Source: Asterella californica (Eukaryota > Streptophyta > Marchantiopsida > Marchantiales > Aytoniaceae). Taken from it: a stretch of 64,000 nt of DNA. The notes under the pieces were generated by a model. The model made no database searches. It was given only the letters and a program-made list of their open reading frames with translations, and was not told where the DNA came from. The stretch covers positions 9,325,501 through 9,389,500 of the forward strand of contig JAYKYS010000001.1 of NCBI GenBank assembly GCA_036924285.1, written 5' to 3'. Numbering within the stretch: the first letter of the stretch is position 1; the number at the start of each line of letters is the position of its first letter. Shown here piece by piece: positions 35,103 to 48,300 of this stretch. The translations under genes were made by a program, and so were the position numbers.

Positions 35103-35900
35103 CTACTTCAATCCGTCCATCTCCTGACGGTAATGACTGTATTCGTTGCGGGGGACCAAGTAGGTTTTGAGTCGATCCCGGAGCTTCTCCCAAGTGTTGA
35201 GCTCGGGGCGACCCTCGTTGATCCGCTCTCTCTGGTAGTTGGTAAGCCACTTCACTGCGTCTCCCCTCAGTCGACTCACAGCATAAGCGAACCGGTCTCG
35301 TTTGGAGTAGTGGCTTAAGTAGTTTTCCATTGCGGCCACCCAAAGTTTGAATTTGGAGAGAGAGGGCTCCCCATAGTATTCTTGTGGCTTTTCGGGGGAT
35401 GGTGCCCTTCGGTGGCGTTTCCTCCCTCTTGATCGTCGGCCGCTCAGATCGCTGTCTGTACTAGGCTCACCCGGACTCGAGCTACTCGAGTTACTGGACC
35501 CTCCATCGGGACCACCAGTGCCAAGTGCGCTCGGACCAGCGCGCTGCGGCTCCGGACCCTCTGCTCTCTCGGGCTGATCCGCGGGCGCGTTCGTTTGTGC
35601 AGGCGCCGTGGCCGGCGCCGGTGCAGTCGGATCGGGTGACGGTGCTGGGGGAGCTCCGGTAACTCCAAACCGGGCTCGCAGGTTTCGCAGGAACACTTCT
35701 ACGTCTTGGAGTGTCTGCCGGACTTCAGCACTTGTCGGCGGCGTCGTCGACGTTGGATCCCCGGTTGGCGGTTCAGCCGGACCTGCAGAAGATCCGGCAC
35801 CCGAGGCTCCGGAGGCTGCGGGTTGGGGTCCATAGCCCGACGGCGTCTGGGACGCGACGGGTACGGGGAACGGCGGGCTCGAGGATGGCGGTCGAGACGG
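35103..35900 (-). pseudogene. Gypsy gag, capsid region
   Basis: After a Pro/Ala/Ser-rich lead, the frame reads FLRNLRARFGV, a Ser-rich and basic segment, then the capsid-like block YYGEPSLSKFKLWVAAMENY and WLTNYQRERINEG...WEKLRDRL. A stop near 35103 and a frame change separate it from the gag C-terminus and zinc knuckle (35063-34722). The same frame remains open upstream of 35696 to about 35900, so the true start is probably there. Confidence 0.8.
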
Positions 35901-36066
35901 CCCTGCTCCGGACTGTGCTCTCTCTCGGTGGCATTGGCCCGTCTCCCCACCTCACGTAACTACACGCCGATTCTGTGCGACTGTCAAGGTGTCCTGATCC
36001 GATCGTCTGTGACTCCTGCAGTGATTCGACTCGTGCGTGCTCGTGGCAAGGCTCACGACCAGAGCT

Positions 36067-39000
36067 ATGGTCGTTAGATTTATGTTGTTAGATTTATTTC
36101 TTGTGAGATCAGAAAAATAAATGTTTTTATGTCCGGAGTGCACAATTGCATATGCCTACCAACGTGTAGAAAGAAGACTGAAAGAAAATATACATACACC
36201 TTCCGAGGACTCTAAGATACTTCAGACTGTGATACATATCGATGTAAATATCATCTGACCAATGAAGATGAAAGAAATGAAGAATGTATCATTTTCTTTT
36301 TTGTACATGAAATGTGTTCTCAGTGAATTCTTCCTCCTACTTTTTCGGACTATGTCTTATTCACTTTCTTAAAATCTCTACTCATTTTAAAATTATAATT
36401 ATAATTAAAAGAAATACATATACCTCTTCTATTTGAACATATTATGCATACTTCTCGATGAAATAAGTAATTATGTATTTTAAACTACCATGATGCATAA
36501 ACACAATATGCATATAATATGAACTTCTAAGGGGAAGAAGGAAAAAGACAAATGGTGATGTAAGAAGAAAATTATCACATACCGTTGGTTGAAGTCTACT
36601 TGACGATTGGTTTTGGAAAAATATATTTTAGAAAAAATAAATATGTTGTTGATTTAGTATTCATAGAGAGAAACGTAAAAGAGTTAAGAAGTGTTTGTTA
36701 ATTTAATTTATTCAATTCAATGGTTAAAATTAGAAGTCGATTACTAAAGTTAAATTTCTTTCTTATACTTAACAATAGTGATCAAAGAACATATAAATAA
36801 AGCATATTTCATGCTCACCTTCATGTATAAATACCATTATTCAAAATAAAGATATTCATTTTTTCACCTTTTTATTTATATAAGACTATAGGAGATGATG
36901 TTACGTGGAGGAGAGAGGACATGCGAAGAGGAAAGGAGAGGAGAGGAGACGGTAGAGAGTGTAATTTGAGTGGGTGGAGTGGATTATTGTAATTTTTTTA
37001 GATATGTTTCTCAAAAATTTTTTTCTTCTTTTGGTTTTAGAACTGGTACATTATGTTGAAAAAATGAGTAGGTATTAAATGTTTTTGGATTTTTTGATGG
37101 TTTTAGGGTTACATAGTCTTTTGGTTAAGATTTTTTAGAATTTTTGAGGGTTTTCTTGCTTCTTATGTGTTTTTTATTCATACATATCATAGTTTTTTAT
37201 TTGAATACATATTTTTGAAATGTTACACACCATGTTCGGTGTGCAATCAATTATTTACCCTGCAAGAGATAAAGTCTCATGTGAGAAAGATGCACTAGAG
37301 CTATGATTGGACCACATGAGATGTCCAAGTTAGTCAAGAGTGGAGGTCTACACGTGTAGTCATTATGACAAAGTTAGCTTCTTGGAGGTCTTCTTGAGTC
37401 GTGGGACAAGTTGAGACTCCACACTGTCACCATCTTGGATTGTTCGAAACAAGTTTTCCTTGTTGGCATTTGTTCCATTGGCTACCTCGTGCTCTCCATG
37501 ACGAGATGAGGTAAACATTCCGTCTACTTCTCGAAATGCATGAACAAACCATCAAGAATGAGACGACATGGTTATGGTTCCTCTTACTGATTGAGAAAAT
37601 ATAAGAAATAAATTATTATCCCTCATGAAAGACTGTAAATATTTTACAAATATTTACAAATATTTTATCTAAAGATTCATGATTTTTAACATCTTTATGT
37701 TAGAATCACTTATGAGGATTGAAGGATATTAGTGAAATTATTTATTATGGCTGGATGTAATTGACAAAGAAATTCAATAAGAAGCATATTATGAGGTGAT
37801 TTATAAAGAGTTATGATATTGAGTGCACACTAGAATGTTGACACTATAATTTATTGAAATCATATCTATGAAATTTGATGCATAATGATAGAAGAAAATA
37901 ATTTCATTGTTGATTGATATAATATTAATAAACCTTTACAAATTTAAGTATGAATATATTGGAACTTATTTTTGTCGACAAAATATTTAGTAGAGTGCAA
38001 ATCTTTGAATTAATGTTTCACTTAGACATAAAACATATGAAAGTTGTAGTTGGTGATCTGCTTTAATATCCTCAAGATATTTAGAAGTGATCTTGTGTTA
38101 AGGTATTGGAATGAGGTATATGTAATTTATGAGATGTATGACTGTATCACAAAGATATAAATTTCATTACGAGATTATATTTAAGCAGTGCAATTCTTGT
38201 AGTACTTTCTTATAAATAATAATATGATGATGTTCAATGGTGTCTTGTTGCGCAACCAGTTAATATATATATTACACGTATAATTATATTTTATGCACAG
38301 TTGTATAGGTTGTGAAGTAATGAGGTCTCCAAGGTGTGCAAAAAAACAAGGTTGAGTCTTTTAAATTCTTATTGGTCCATCAAAAAATAGACATAAGTTG
38401 TCATCTACCTAGTTGAGTGCTTCAGGAGGAGCGGGGTACTTTCACGAGGCATTTGGGAGATCAAAGGACATGGACGAAGAGCTCTCGACGGGAAGAGCAA
38501 CTTGAGTCCAAATTTCACTCGATTTGGAGGTCCAACGCATGTGTTATGGCCATTTGAAGTTCATAAAGAGATGAAAGTACATAGCTTTCTCTTCCGATTG
38601 AAAGATTGAGGAGTTTGAATGATTACGTCGTCAGATTGAGACCAAATTTCATGAGCTTGTAACTTGTCAGTTGCTGAAGCTCTGACTCCAAATTCATCAC
38701 TAGATGTTCTACGGATTGGGCGCAATGACGATTTGAAGACGAACGGGTGCAAAAAGCTTTCAATATGAGGAAGCAAGTTCGTAGATTTAAAGGTGATCGG
38801 AACAGTCAAATCGGCTGAAATTTCTTGAGTAGTGAGTTTACTTTGTGATTTGTTGGCACAAGAAGTCGAAGTCGAAGTACACGGTTCATTTAGGCGATGA
38901 AGCTTATGTCTTGAATATGAGATTAGAAGTGTATTTAAGTTTCTTAGAATTCGTGTTAATTGTGAGAGGAGATCTGAGCTTATCATGTGTGGAACTTCGC

Positions 39001-42000
39001 TATTTTTTTGTCGAGTTGTATCAGATAACGATATCTAGTCTAGATCTCGAGACTTGTTAGCGACAAGTGGCAGAAAGACATTTGATCTGACATCTGTATT
39101 GCTTTGGAGAGGAGAAGTGTTGTGATTGTGTCATGTGGTAGTCAGTTTCGCACTCAACGTAGCAAAGTGCGATCTTTGACTTTTAAAGACGACTATTTGT
39201 CTAGTCTAGTGATTAGTGATAGATATTTTACGGTGCATGCATTAGAATCGTCCACCGAAATGATTTACACAAGGATGAATAAGACGACATCAAACATGTG
39301 ATGTGCATGTGTGCCACCTCATCGGTCTGTGTGTCTTTGGTTGATCGGTTAATAAACTTGCATCTATCCTTGTTTTGTGTTTGAAACTTTTAAAGCAAAA
39401 GAAAGTGACCTATGTGGGAGAATTCGACCTTAAGGAAATTCAAGTGATTACTTGTGGAGAGGTCGTATTGGTCTTATGAGTTTGTATCGACGTTCTATGG
39501 ATCCATATACCTTTGTAGTTAGAGTGCGAATGTTGTGAGAGATGGACGAAAGGCTCTACTTACCACCAAGATTTTTTTTCCCAAACCCCTTTCAGATTAA
39601 ACTGATGTACATGGAACGAGTCTATTTCCAACAGTTTTTGATATGATCATTCGGACATAACTTTATCGTGCAAGTCATGCTCTCGCTTGTCCTTGTGATC
39701 TTACCTATTGTCACTTATGATCAAGAATGAGATTTTACTATCTTTATCCTCATCTAACGGTTGATGGATCTAAATTAGCTCCCACTTGTAAACTTTAAGA
39801 CTTAGTGCGAGATAAGACACATCTATTGATCCAAAGTCATATATGAAGCTCTAGTAGTGAGGAACTTCACAGAGGAATACTATCGAGAGATTATATTATC
39901 GCATATCTCGTTTGTCGTGCCCATGATCATCTAACGTTTTTGTGTGGTTATCTTGACACTTTAGTGAGAGAAAGAAAGTGCTTAGATTTAGAAGAAGTCA
40001 GGGAAAAATTACACGATATTAGTTGCTCCGATGTGCATCGATTGCTAATCACAGTCATAAGATACGTCCTTGCTCAAAGAAAAGACTCTTGTTACGTTCT
40101 AGTAAATGTAAATTATGTGAATTTTTATTATGTATATGTTAATCGATGTCAATTTTATGATTGGGAGAGAAAACTATTTGATGTGTTGTTAATCCTTGTG
40201 ACATATGAGTAGTTCTCGTTAATGCTTGTTGAACTAAGAACTTGGGTTCTCGTAATTTTGATATTTGTGTTATATCTATTAATTAAAAATTATTTAGAGA
40301 TTTGAAATATAAATGTCTAAGAAGAATATATATTATTTGTATACAATGCTTGATGTTTTTGTCAAGTTAATGTTCTTGTATGAAGATCAATAAACTGAAT
40401 CCAAATGATTGGATTTGAACTGTATTACATCAAAATCATGATATATTTTTAAACACACTAATGCATATTGATCAACGAAGTGTCCAAATGTACACGACGT
40501 CATATTCTTAATATTACTGCACATTATTTTTTCATGACGCATAAATAAAACTCATGGATATAATTTCCATCGTTATATCGCTCAACTATTCATGAAAATT
40601 GTCCACACAGATGTTTTCTCGTACCACTCAATTACGTCAAACTTCAATAACAAGTGAAATGAACGTTATGATCCAAATAGAAAGTATCATGTTTTTCTAA
40701 GCTTTGCTTTCGATCAACCTTCTCTTTTTGTTGCTAGAGTCATCAACTTTTATATTAACGATTCGACGTTTAAACATCTTATAACAAAGAAATATACATG
40801 ACCGTATAATAACATCATGAAAAATAAATATAATATATATTTCATTTTTTAAAATATTAAACATCTATATTTTATGTACAACATGTATTATTAATATAAT
40901 TGATTCAAAATAAATGATATAAATAACCATCTTCAATAAAACAAAAATAATTTATTTCATTCTATTCTAATACACTCTTGGGATTATTAAAGAAATATTA
41001 ATACATCATATAAGTAATATTTATAAATCAAAATTAATTAATTATGCATCAAGTATCACTACGGTATAGTTGTAGAGAACTCGAGGTATAAGTAAAAAAG
41101 TGAAAAGCTTTTGATTGAATTTTATAATTATTTCAGATTTGTTTCTAGATATAAAAATACAAACGAGACGGAAATTTTTATACTTCAATCATATATTTTT
41201 ATTTAATTATAAAAATGATATTTTTAGGTCATATTTATTTTTGATGATTTGGTGTCCCCAAGTTGGATTCGAACAAACGTAAATTCAATTCATCCAAGAG
41301 AAGCTTGTGCTAGCATTGACGGTCACATCAGACAATCGCAATAGATGATTTCTTCTCTTGTGTACCAATTTTATGCAAGGCATTTGATTTATCATCATGT
41401 GATATATTAAAAACAACTGAAAACTTTACAACTAAACTAAAGATTTCAGAGATTATCTCTTATTCTCTTCACTTTTTGAGGTTTTGGTTTTTTTTCTCTT
41501 TTTTTAGTCTTCTATTTGTTATTGATTTTTTGTTTTTTCTTCTCCTACGAGAACGGTGAAATATTTAAATAGAAATGAATACTTATAATTTAATTCATTT
41601 AGATTAATTTCAAATAAATCACCATTTAGTGATAAAAGAGGTAAGAGTGGAAAGCAAATGCGAAACAATGGATACCAAATGGACTATGATACTATATCAA
41701 GCAAGCAAAGAGAAAAGAGGGACCCAAAGTAGCTTTTAGTTTTATCAGTCTTTTTGTATGAAAGTTAAAATATATTTTATAAATTTATATTATTTATTTA
41801 ATATTTATTATACATATCATATTTAAACTTTCAATACAAATACTATATATCATATCATTGTACTTAGTGGGACAAAAAGATAAACATCTTTTTGTTTTAG
41901 AAGGGGTAATGATGTACTGAATGATGCAAGTATTGTTGTGGAATAAAATTATATTAATTTTATTACAAATGACTCTTTTGTTTCTGTTGCATACTTATAT

Positions 42001-43899
42001 TTTGTATGCTCTTCTTGAAATTTTTTGTCGAAACTTTTCATTTTGCTTTCCTAACCAGCTTCTACAGAGATGAAGTAGTACTTACTTCATCTTTCTTGCT
42101 AGAGGATGTATCAATACTTTATCTTCTTTTTGATACACTATTGAGATTACATTTATTCTCGTGATCAAGAGAAAATGGTAGATTAGAATACAAAACTCTT
42201 AAATTTAACTTTCTGAACATGATGTATTTTGAGAAGCTGTATAAAGAGAAGTTATATCAAGATTTTAAATAGTTATGTAAATATCATAAATTATGAAGTC
42301 AAATAATTAAAGATAAATTGATCTAATGGATAATTGAAGAAGTAAAAAGTTGACATACTTAGAGGTTTTGGTTTATAAATTTGTATTGTTACGATGTTGT
42401 TAATCTTTCTCAATCTAATACACTTTTGTAATAAGATATTTTGCATATATCTTTTATGTAAAATAATACGATATCACTTGAAACTCAATTTATACAATTT
42501 TGCTTAAAAAATAGATAAATCTATCTTAGATAGATAAATTCTTTATATTATCAGAGAAATCACAACATTGGTAATTCAAGAACTTTATGTTTTAGTTGCG
42601 CATTATCCAACAACTTCGTTCTTCTTGTGTTATGACCACTAGAGATCTAATGGAAATTATAGATAAAGTTGAATAAACACTACTTAATAGTTGTATCTTA
42701 GAATTGATGGGGAGATATGAACTAAATATTATATCTCAAATGCTTTAGGGAAGATGGTCCGACAAGAGGATAATTGTGATAACAAAGACAAAATAAACAA
42801 AGTGGATTGGTTGTTGTTGATGGATTACAATGACAAAAAATTGGACGTTGCGAATGACTTTTAAAGGGTAAAGAATATACATATGAGAGAAGCGAAAAAA
42901 ACATGAGAATTTGTTTATAAATTTATATTTTTAATCTTAAATAACTTAGTTCAAATTATTTAAATCAAAACATATTTTAAACTTGATTATCTTTGTTATA
43001 CTTGTTGCTCACAATCACAAAATTTATAAGTGAAGTATGTAAATCAATCAATTTTTAGTATAAATATATGTTTCATAAATCAATAGTAATATTTACTTAT
43101 TTATATATTAATTATATTTAATGTTAAAATATTAGTTAAGCACACGACTCCATTGTTTAGGTCTCTTAAAGAATCTCGGTCCAAATACCTTGGGAAGAAA
43201 TAGAAATTTGCGAGTCGGATCAATTTTGAGAGGGGTATTTTTGAAATTATGCTTCTGTTTAAAAGTTATGTTGTAATGTCGATTAATGGTAGATTTATAT
43301 ATATATGTTATATAAAACATCTATACTCAGCAAAAACTGAATTAACATTTTATCTAAATGTTAAATGTCAAGTGAACCAAGAATGACGCTTTCGTCCGAA
43401 CGTAACCCATAAGCAATATGTGGAGAATCGCATTCTCGAAACTATAAAATCGAGATGCTGCGGTCTTAAAAATTTATTAATTCTTGGTGATATCAATTTA
43501 TTATCAGAAAGGGTTAGTTAATAAATTAATGTGCATTCCACCTTCTCCATCTGAAGATAGAGAGGGTAAATAAATATGCATGCTTAGGTGATTATGCATA
43601 CAAAGTGAAGTTTTACTGAAATGGAGAAAAAGGACAAGCGCGTATAGTGCATGATAAATCTGAGCTTGTAATTGGTTGAAGAAGATTTTTAGCATTTTTC
43701 TAATGTTAGAAGTGCCATAAGAATCTTTTAGTTAACTAATACTATCAGTGATACAGTAGTCAACAAGATCGGTGGCTTGAAATATTAATCACATGGCTTC
43801 CTTTTGTAACAGCGGCCAACACAGCAAGAACTCTGGTCCACTGTCCAGCACAACTCTAAATATAACATTCTTTCTATAAACGCGTTAAGTAAGGCATCT
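36067..43899. other. Long AT-rich gene-free block
   Basis: Nearly 8 kb without a recognisable gene. A relatively GC-richer patch at about 38.4-40.2 kb holds a few open frames (38986-38561 minus, 39940-40212 plus) with no domain; I suspect old LTR-element sequence but cannot show it. The stretch near 43380-43580 shares motifs (GTAACCCATAAGC, TCATCT-type AGATGG blocks) with 52310-52450 and loosely with 14.5-14.8 kb. Confidence 0.4.
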
Positions 43900-44000
43900 G
43901 CTTATACAAGTAAGTACTGCAGTGGTAATACCTTGGGTCTGGAGATGCACCCGTCCCGGTTCGAATCCTCAATCCAATGATTAGAAGAAAATAATTCTAT
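43900..44000 (+). mobile_element. tRNA-derived SINE-like head
   Basis: A box-like TACTGCAGTGG (43915-43925) and a perfect B box GGTTCGAATCC (43958-43968) are 32 bp apart, the spacing of an internal RNA polymerase III promoter. The sequence does not pair as a tRNA acceptor stem, so a SINE head is likelier than a tRNA gene. The body and tail after about 43980 could not be delimited. Confidence 0.5.
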
Positions 44001-44141
44001 TGTGTACAATTCACAGAGCAGGTTATCTCGTATTATTCCGTTGACTAAAAATAATAAATTTCTCAAACTGACTTACCGGGGTCTACAGAGCAGATTAAAA
44101 ACAAAAAATGTCTCAGAGTGACTTAGTGGGGTATGCTTATT

Positions 44142-44386
44142 ATTTACTCCTCACTAAAGTAGTCCATAGCAACACATGATTGGTTGAAAATAAAAATAAA
44201 TTTTTTATAAAAACAATGAGATCCAAATACAATGAGTAAACTGCGATCAAGTCATTATGCGGGCATTTACTCCTCACTAAAGTAGTCCATAGCAACACAT
44301 GATTGGTTGAAAATAAAAATAATTTTTTTATAAAAACAATGAGATCCAAATACAATGAGTAAACTGCGATCAAGTCATTATGCGGG
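44142..44386. repeat. 123-bp tandem duplication
   Basis: Two nearly identical units, 44142-44264 and 44265-44386, with ACTCCTCACTAAAGTAGTCC at each start. Their length is a multiple of three, so a minus-strand open frame runs through both units; that frame is a by-product and not called as a gene. Confidence 0.95.
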
Positions 44387-45396
44387 CTTTATGCGGATAG
44401 AGTGCGGCTATGAATTGACTGGACCGTGGAGTGCGGAGGTCAGAGTATGGTCGTGCAAATACCGTCAATCCCACAAGCTTGATAATCACCAATGAATTGG
44501 TGACCATCTTGAACGTTCATATGCTGCAATCCCCTCCGTCCTTTGCGCCCAAATATTAGCCCAAATAGAAGCTTGAAACACATTTTCAGTCGAGTGGCAT
44601 CAAGTGCCGTTGGATGAAGTAGATCACTTGAAAGCAGTGGATTACAGAGTCAAAACGAGGATCTTATATGCTTGGAATGATTCCTTGCCCGGAGTCCCGG
44701 ACGCGACCTTGGCTGCTTGCATGCATCCACGGGTATGCTGATGTGGACATGCCATGTGCACATTCGTCGCGAAGCACCATATCTGCAATGGTCGGGTGAC
44801 TTAGTAGCGCTGGGAATGGCTGAAGAATATTTCGGTTCAGCCAATTTTCTTTTCAATTTTAGTACTGCTCCAGGAGCGAGGAGATCGTAAGCGATATTCG
44901 AGTGTGTGCATATTGAGGCAATGGCTGCAATTTGTTCTGTTTGTGCTTCCGGAGCTATCGCCTTTTCTTCTTTCTCAGGGGAGGAGAAGCACTCGAGACG
45001 ATCTTTTGCTGCTGCTGGTAACTGATTCTCACGCAAATGCTCCCCGTCCCGGATCATGAAATTATGGGAGTTAGAGATGGTTACTTGGGAATTGCGTCTG
45101 GGGCTTATTCAGGACTTTTCATTTTAGCTTCTAGCACTCCTTATTAAATAGCACTGTGTTGGAATCTGGCGGAGCTGGCAAAGTCGCCCTTCATCTCAGC
45201 ATAGAAGCTACTACCTCAAAATGTAGCACCTCTTTCGTCTTACCAGGATATATGTATAGGGAAGTGCGTGGAAAATAGAATGCTGTTGGTTTTCTCTCTG
45301 ATGTTTGAATCACATTTGGTTGGATGACCGGCAGACTTGGTTGTGCTGAGACAGCATCCAAGCGCAAAATGGAGCAACTTCTCGACCACATTTGGA
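44387..45396. other. Upstream region of the SDR gene, no gene called
   Basis: A minus-strand open frame of 135 codons (45057-44650) has no recognised domain. The end of the stretch should contain the promoter and 5' UTR of the SDR gene. Confidence 0.35.
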
Positions 45397-48300
45397 ATGC
45401 GCAACACCGGGATGTTGGGCTCCCAGCTGCAAGTTTTGAATGCACAGCGCAACTTGAGGTTTCCAAAGCAGCACGGAAAGAGATATACCACGAGATGTAT
45501 GGAAGCCGAGGAGCCCACTGTCGACAATTCCACAGGTAGCACCCGCTATTATGTGAGAACGTGATTGATGTTTGAATTCTGCGATTTGTCCCTTGAAGTC
45601 TACGGACATTATTTGCTGCACTGCAGAGAAGTGGCAGTTTATAATCTTTTCGGCTCGAAATTCTTTTCTTCTGTCACAGTTTTGGTGGTCGGCGGTGGAG
45701 GTGTCGGATTGGAAACTATCAAGGCGCTGTCAAAGGCAGGCTCATGGGTCACAGGGTTCCAAAGGAGTGAGAAGTTCCGGAAAGATATTGAAAGTTTAGG
45801 AGCTATGCTCGCTATTGGAGATGTTTTGGATCCTGCCACCATTGAGAAGACTCTAAAGTCAAATTCATTTGATGCCATAGTCTGCACAGTTGGTACGATA
45901 TTATCTCTTTCAGTATAGATTCCTGTCTCATCACCAGTCCAACTTGAATCCTCCTGCGACCAACATTTCTAAGATTCTTAAACATATTTTCAGTGGGACT
46001 TGAGTAGAGCTACTTACCCCTACGGACCAGAGACGGAGGTTTCTGTAAAGGATTTCATGGTCAGTGTGATGGAACCCGCTTTATCGAAATTCGAACTCAT
46101 CTTTGCTCGGTGGTAAATTATTTGTTGCATAGGTGGAGGTACAACTGACCCAGAAGTTGACAAGGTAGTCCCTGCTTATCTATACCGTCCGGGTAGATAA
46201 ATCTGGGATGAACCAGCACCTGATGTGGTGAAGAGCTAGGACAGAAAGATATCTGATTCATTATTGTGGGATCCATGGGACTCAGGGAAATGCATCTTTG
46301 TATGCTTAGAGCAGCAGAGTAGCACGAAGACTGTTTTCATGCTGCTGATAGTTGCAGATGGCCTGTCAAGGGAGGTGTCAATTTCATTCTTACTAAATGC
46401 TGCTGACTGTTTACCTGCGTTCCACAGCAAGGACCAATCAACCTCATTGACGCTGCGAAGAAAGCAGGAATTAAAAGATTTATTCTGGTGAGCTTCCTTA
46501 CTTTATTTTGCTTCCCAAGCAGTGTCTGGCAGAGGTTGGTCCGAAATCCTTCCTAATTCTGCCTCTCTCCGCGAGATCACTAGTAACGTAAATGTTCATG
46601 CCTAAGGGCTAGAGATGTAGAGATCCGGTGATGCACAGTTTGGATTGGTCCTTCCTCGATGTGAAGAAAGCATACGGTACCCTATGCTGTCATATACCGT
46701 ATTTGGAAATGCGGCATAACAGGAAAATGTGGCGGGTAGTTGAGACGATGTACCACCACACCAAGAGTGCGATGCTGATCGATGGTGAAATGTCGGTTCC
46801 TTTCCAGACAGATCAAGGGCTGGGTGAAGGCTGTCCTCCCCCTCCCAACCTTTCAGTATTTTCGTCAACGAACTTTTTGTTGGAACAGTTGGGTAGAGAA
46901 CAGTCGATGGGTGTACCGGTAAATTTTGTCGATCGGAGCCGTACGGATACCACCAATGGTGTTCGCAGACGACTTTGCTGGTCTGAAAGAATCTGCGAAG
47001 AAGCTCCAGAAGATGATTAACTTGTGGAAATATGGTATGGCATGTAGGGGTTGGAGGTGAATGTTTCTAAATGAGGGTAATGGATTCTAGAGGGTCAATG
47101 AAAGTGAAGTAGACCCTCACTGGTACTAGAAGTTGGGCCCAGGCCTCCTTCCGATAGTAGAATTTTACCTTACCTAGGGGCGGAATTCTCGGAGGATAAT
47201 ATATGGGAGGGTCATATCTCTTGTACTGTCAAGGAGGGCCATCTTAAGATAGATGGATAACCAACATCCTTTTCTGCAGAGACATTACATCCATAACGAA
47301 CTGTATTCCTGCACACCACGCGTCCTATTCTCCAATATGGAGCTGCTGTTTGGGATGCTCATGCCAAGCAAAGACCATGGCTGGAGGCTATCCAATTGTA
47401 AGCTCTTCGGCTTATGATCGGTACGGCTTCTACAACTGCTCTAGTAGCGGTCCGGGAGGCATTGGGGTGTAGAACCACGTGAAGAGCGAAGGGACATAGC
47501 GCATCAAGTGGCGATGGCAACAGGAGGAACTTGAATCCAGCTTGATACCCAAGGACGGTGTTTAACATCACTTGGGTGCAGGATTGGCTAGCTAAACAGG
47601 CCAAGGCTTGGACAAAGAAGATATCAGGAATTTTGAGAGAGCCGACCTATCAGAGAAGCTCTGGAACTTGTCTGAAGTCGAGATGACTAGGACTGAAAGA
47701 GACAATGGGCAGACTTTTCCGACATAAGATAGAGATGGGAGGCAACACAAAAGCCATTCTTCTCTTTTGACGAGAGTGTACCCCCGGAAGAACCTGGCTT
47801 CAAGACCGACCTTAGAGGAAACTTACCTTAGGTACACGGTTGAAGTTTAAGTTCCGAGTGGGTAGCGCCCGTTGAACACCAGGATGAATAAGATGAACCA
47901 GCAGAGTAAGGTCTGTACTCTTTGTCCAAATAGGGATGAAGATACTGTGCATTATCTGCTAGATGGTGTAAAACTTTACGCTCCCAGAACAAACCTATTT
48001 TGTGACATCATAAAGCTGTTACCATCGGACCTGTTCACAAGATTCAGTCGCCTGGAGACACAGCTGCCTTGTTGTCGAACATTTTTTGGGGTCAGCTTGA
48101 CAAAGTCTGTTGATGATCTAGTTAAATCCTTCATGGCAGCCAAGTAGACGGAGCTCTGCGTTAGATGCGAGTCACGTTACTCATGTGGCACTTCTAACAC
48201 GCACTCGTCTCTGCGACGACCACAAGTCCTTACAGATGCTATGCGTGTCCTGGGTCACAGCATCTTCAGATGTATCTCTCACAATTTATGAGATGTCATT

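Larger units (their letters stand above)
29290..36066 (-). mobile_element. GC-rich Ty3/gypsy retrotransposon, 5' LTR missing
   Basis: A minus-strand element in the order gag, protease, RT/RNase H, integrase, C-terminal chromodomain-like region, 3' LTR. Integrase after RT places it in Ty3/gypsy. It is far richer in GC than the AT-rich sequence on either side, and that change marks its borders sharply near 29290 and 36066. Domain order is complete, but frames are broken at the protease/RT join (around 33720-33660) and after the integrase core (around 31720). The high-coordinate end passes from the gag leader straight into AT-rich DNA with no LTR, so the 5' LTR seems to have been lost or the element was inserted incomplete. 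No primer binding site could be identified. Confidence 0.93.

Noticed and set aside
34716..35318. Long plus-strand open frame of 200 codons
   Set aside because: It is the antisense shadow of gypsy gag; high GC removes stop codons on both strands.
36040..36066. Gypsy primer binding site at the gag-leader end
   Set aside because: A TGGTCGTGAGCC stretch follows a small palindrome, but it does not match the 3' end of any plant tRNA that I can recall, so it is not called.
43915..43985. Functional tRNA gene
   Set aside because: A and B boxes are present, but the flanks do not form an acceptor stem or a clear anticodon arm. A SINE head explains it better.
44140..44373. 77-codon open frame with internal duplication
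   Set aside because: Its repeat is simply the 123-bp DNA tandem duplication read in frame; there is no sign of coding.
44650..45057. 135-codon minus-strand open frame near the SDR promoter
   Set aside because: No recognised family and it lies in the expected promoter region of the SDR gene.
45337..45396. Upstream extension of the SDR gene's first exon
   Set aside because: The extra frame begins at a TTG and an in-frame stop lies just upstream, so the first ATG at 45397 is the better start.
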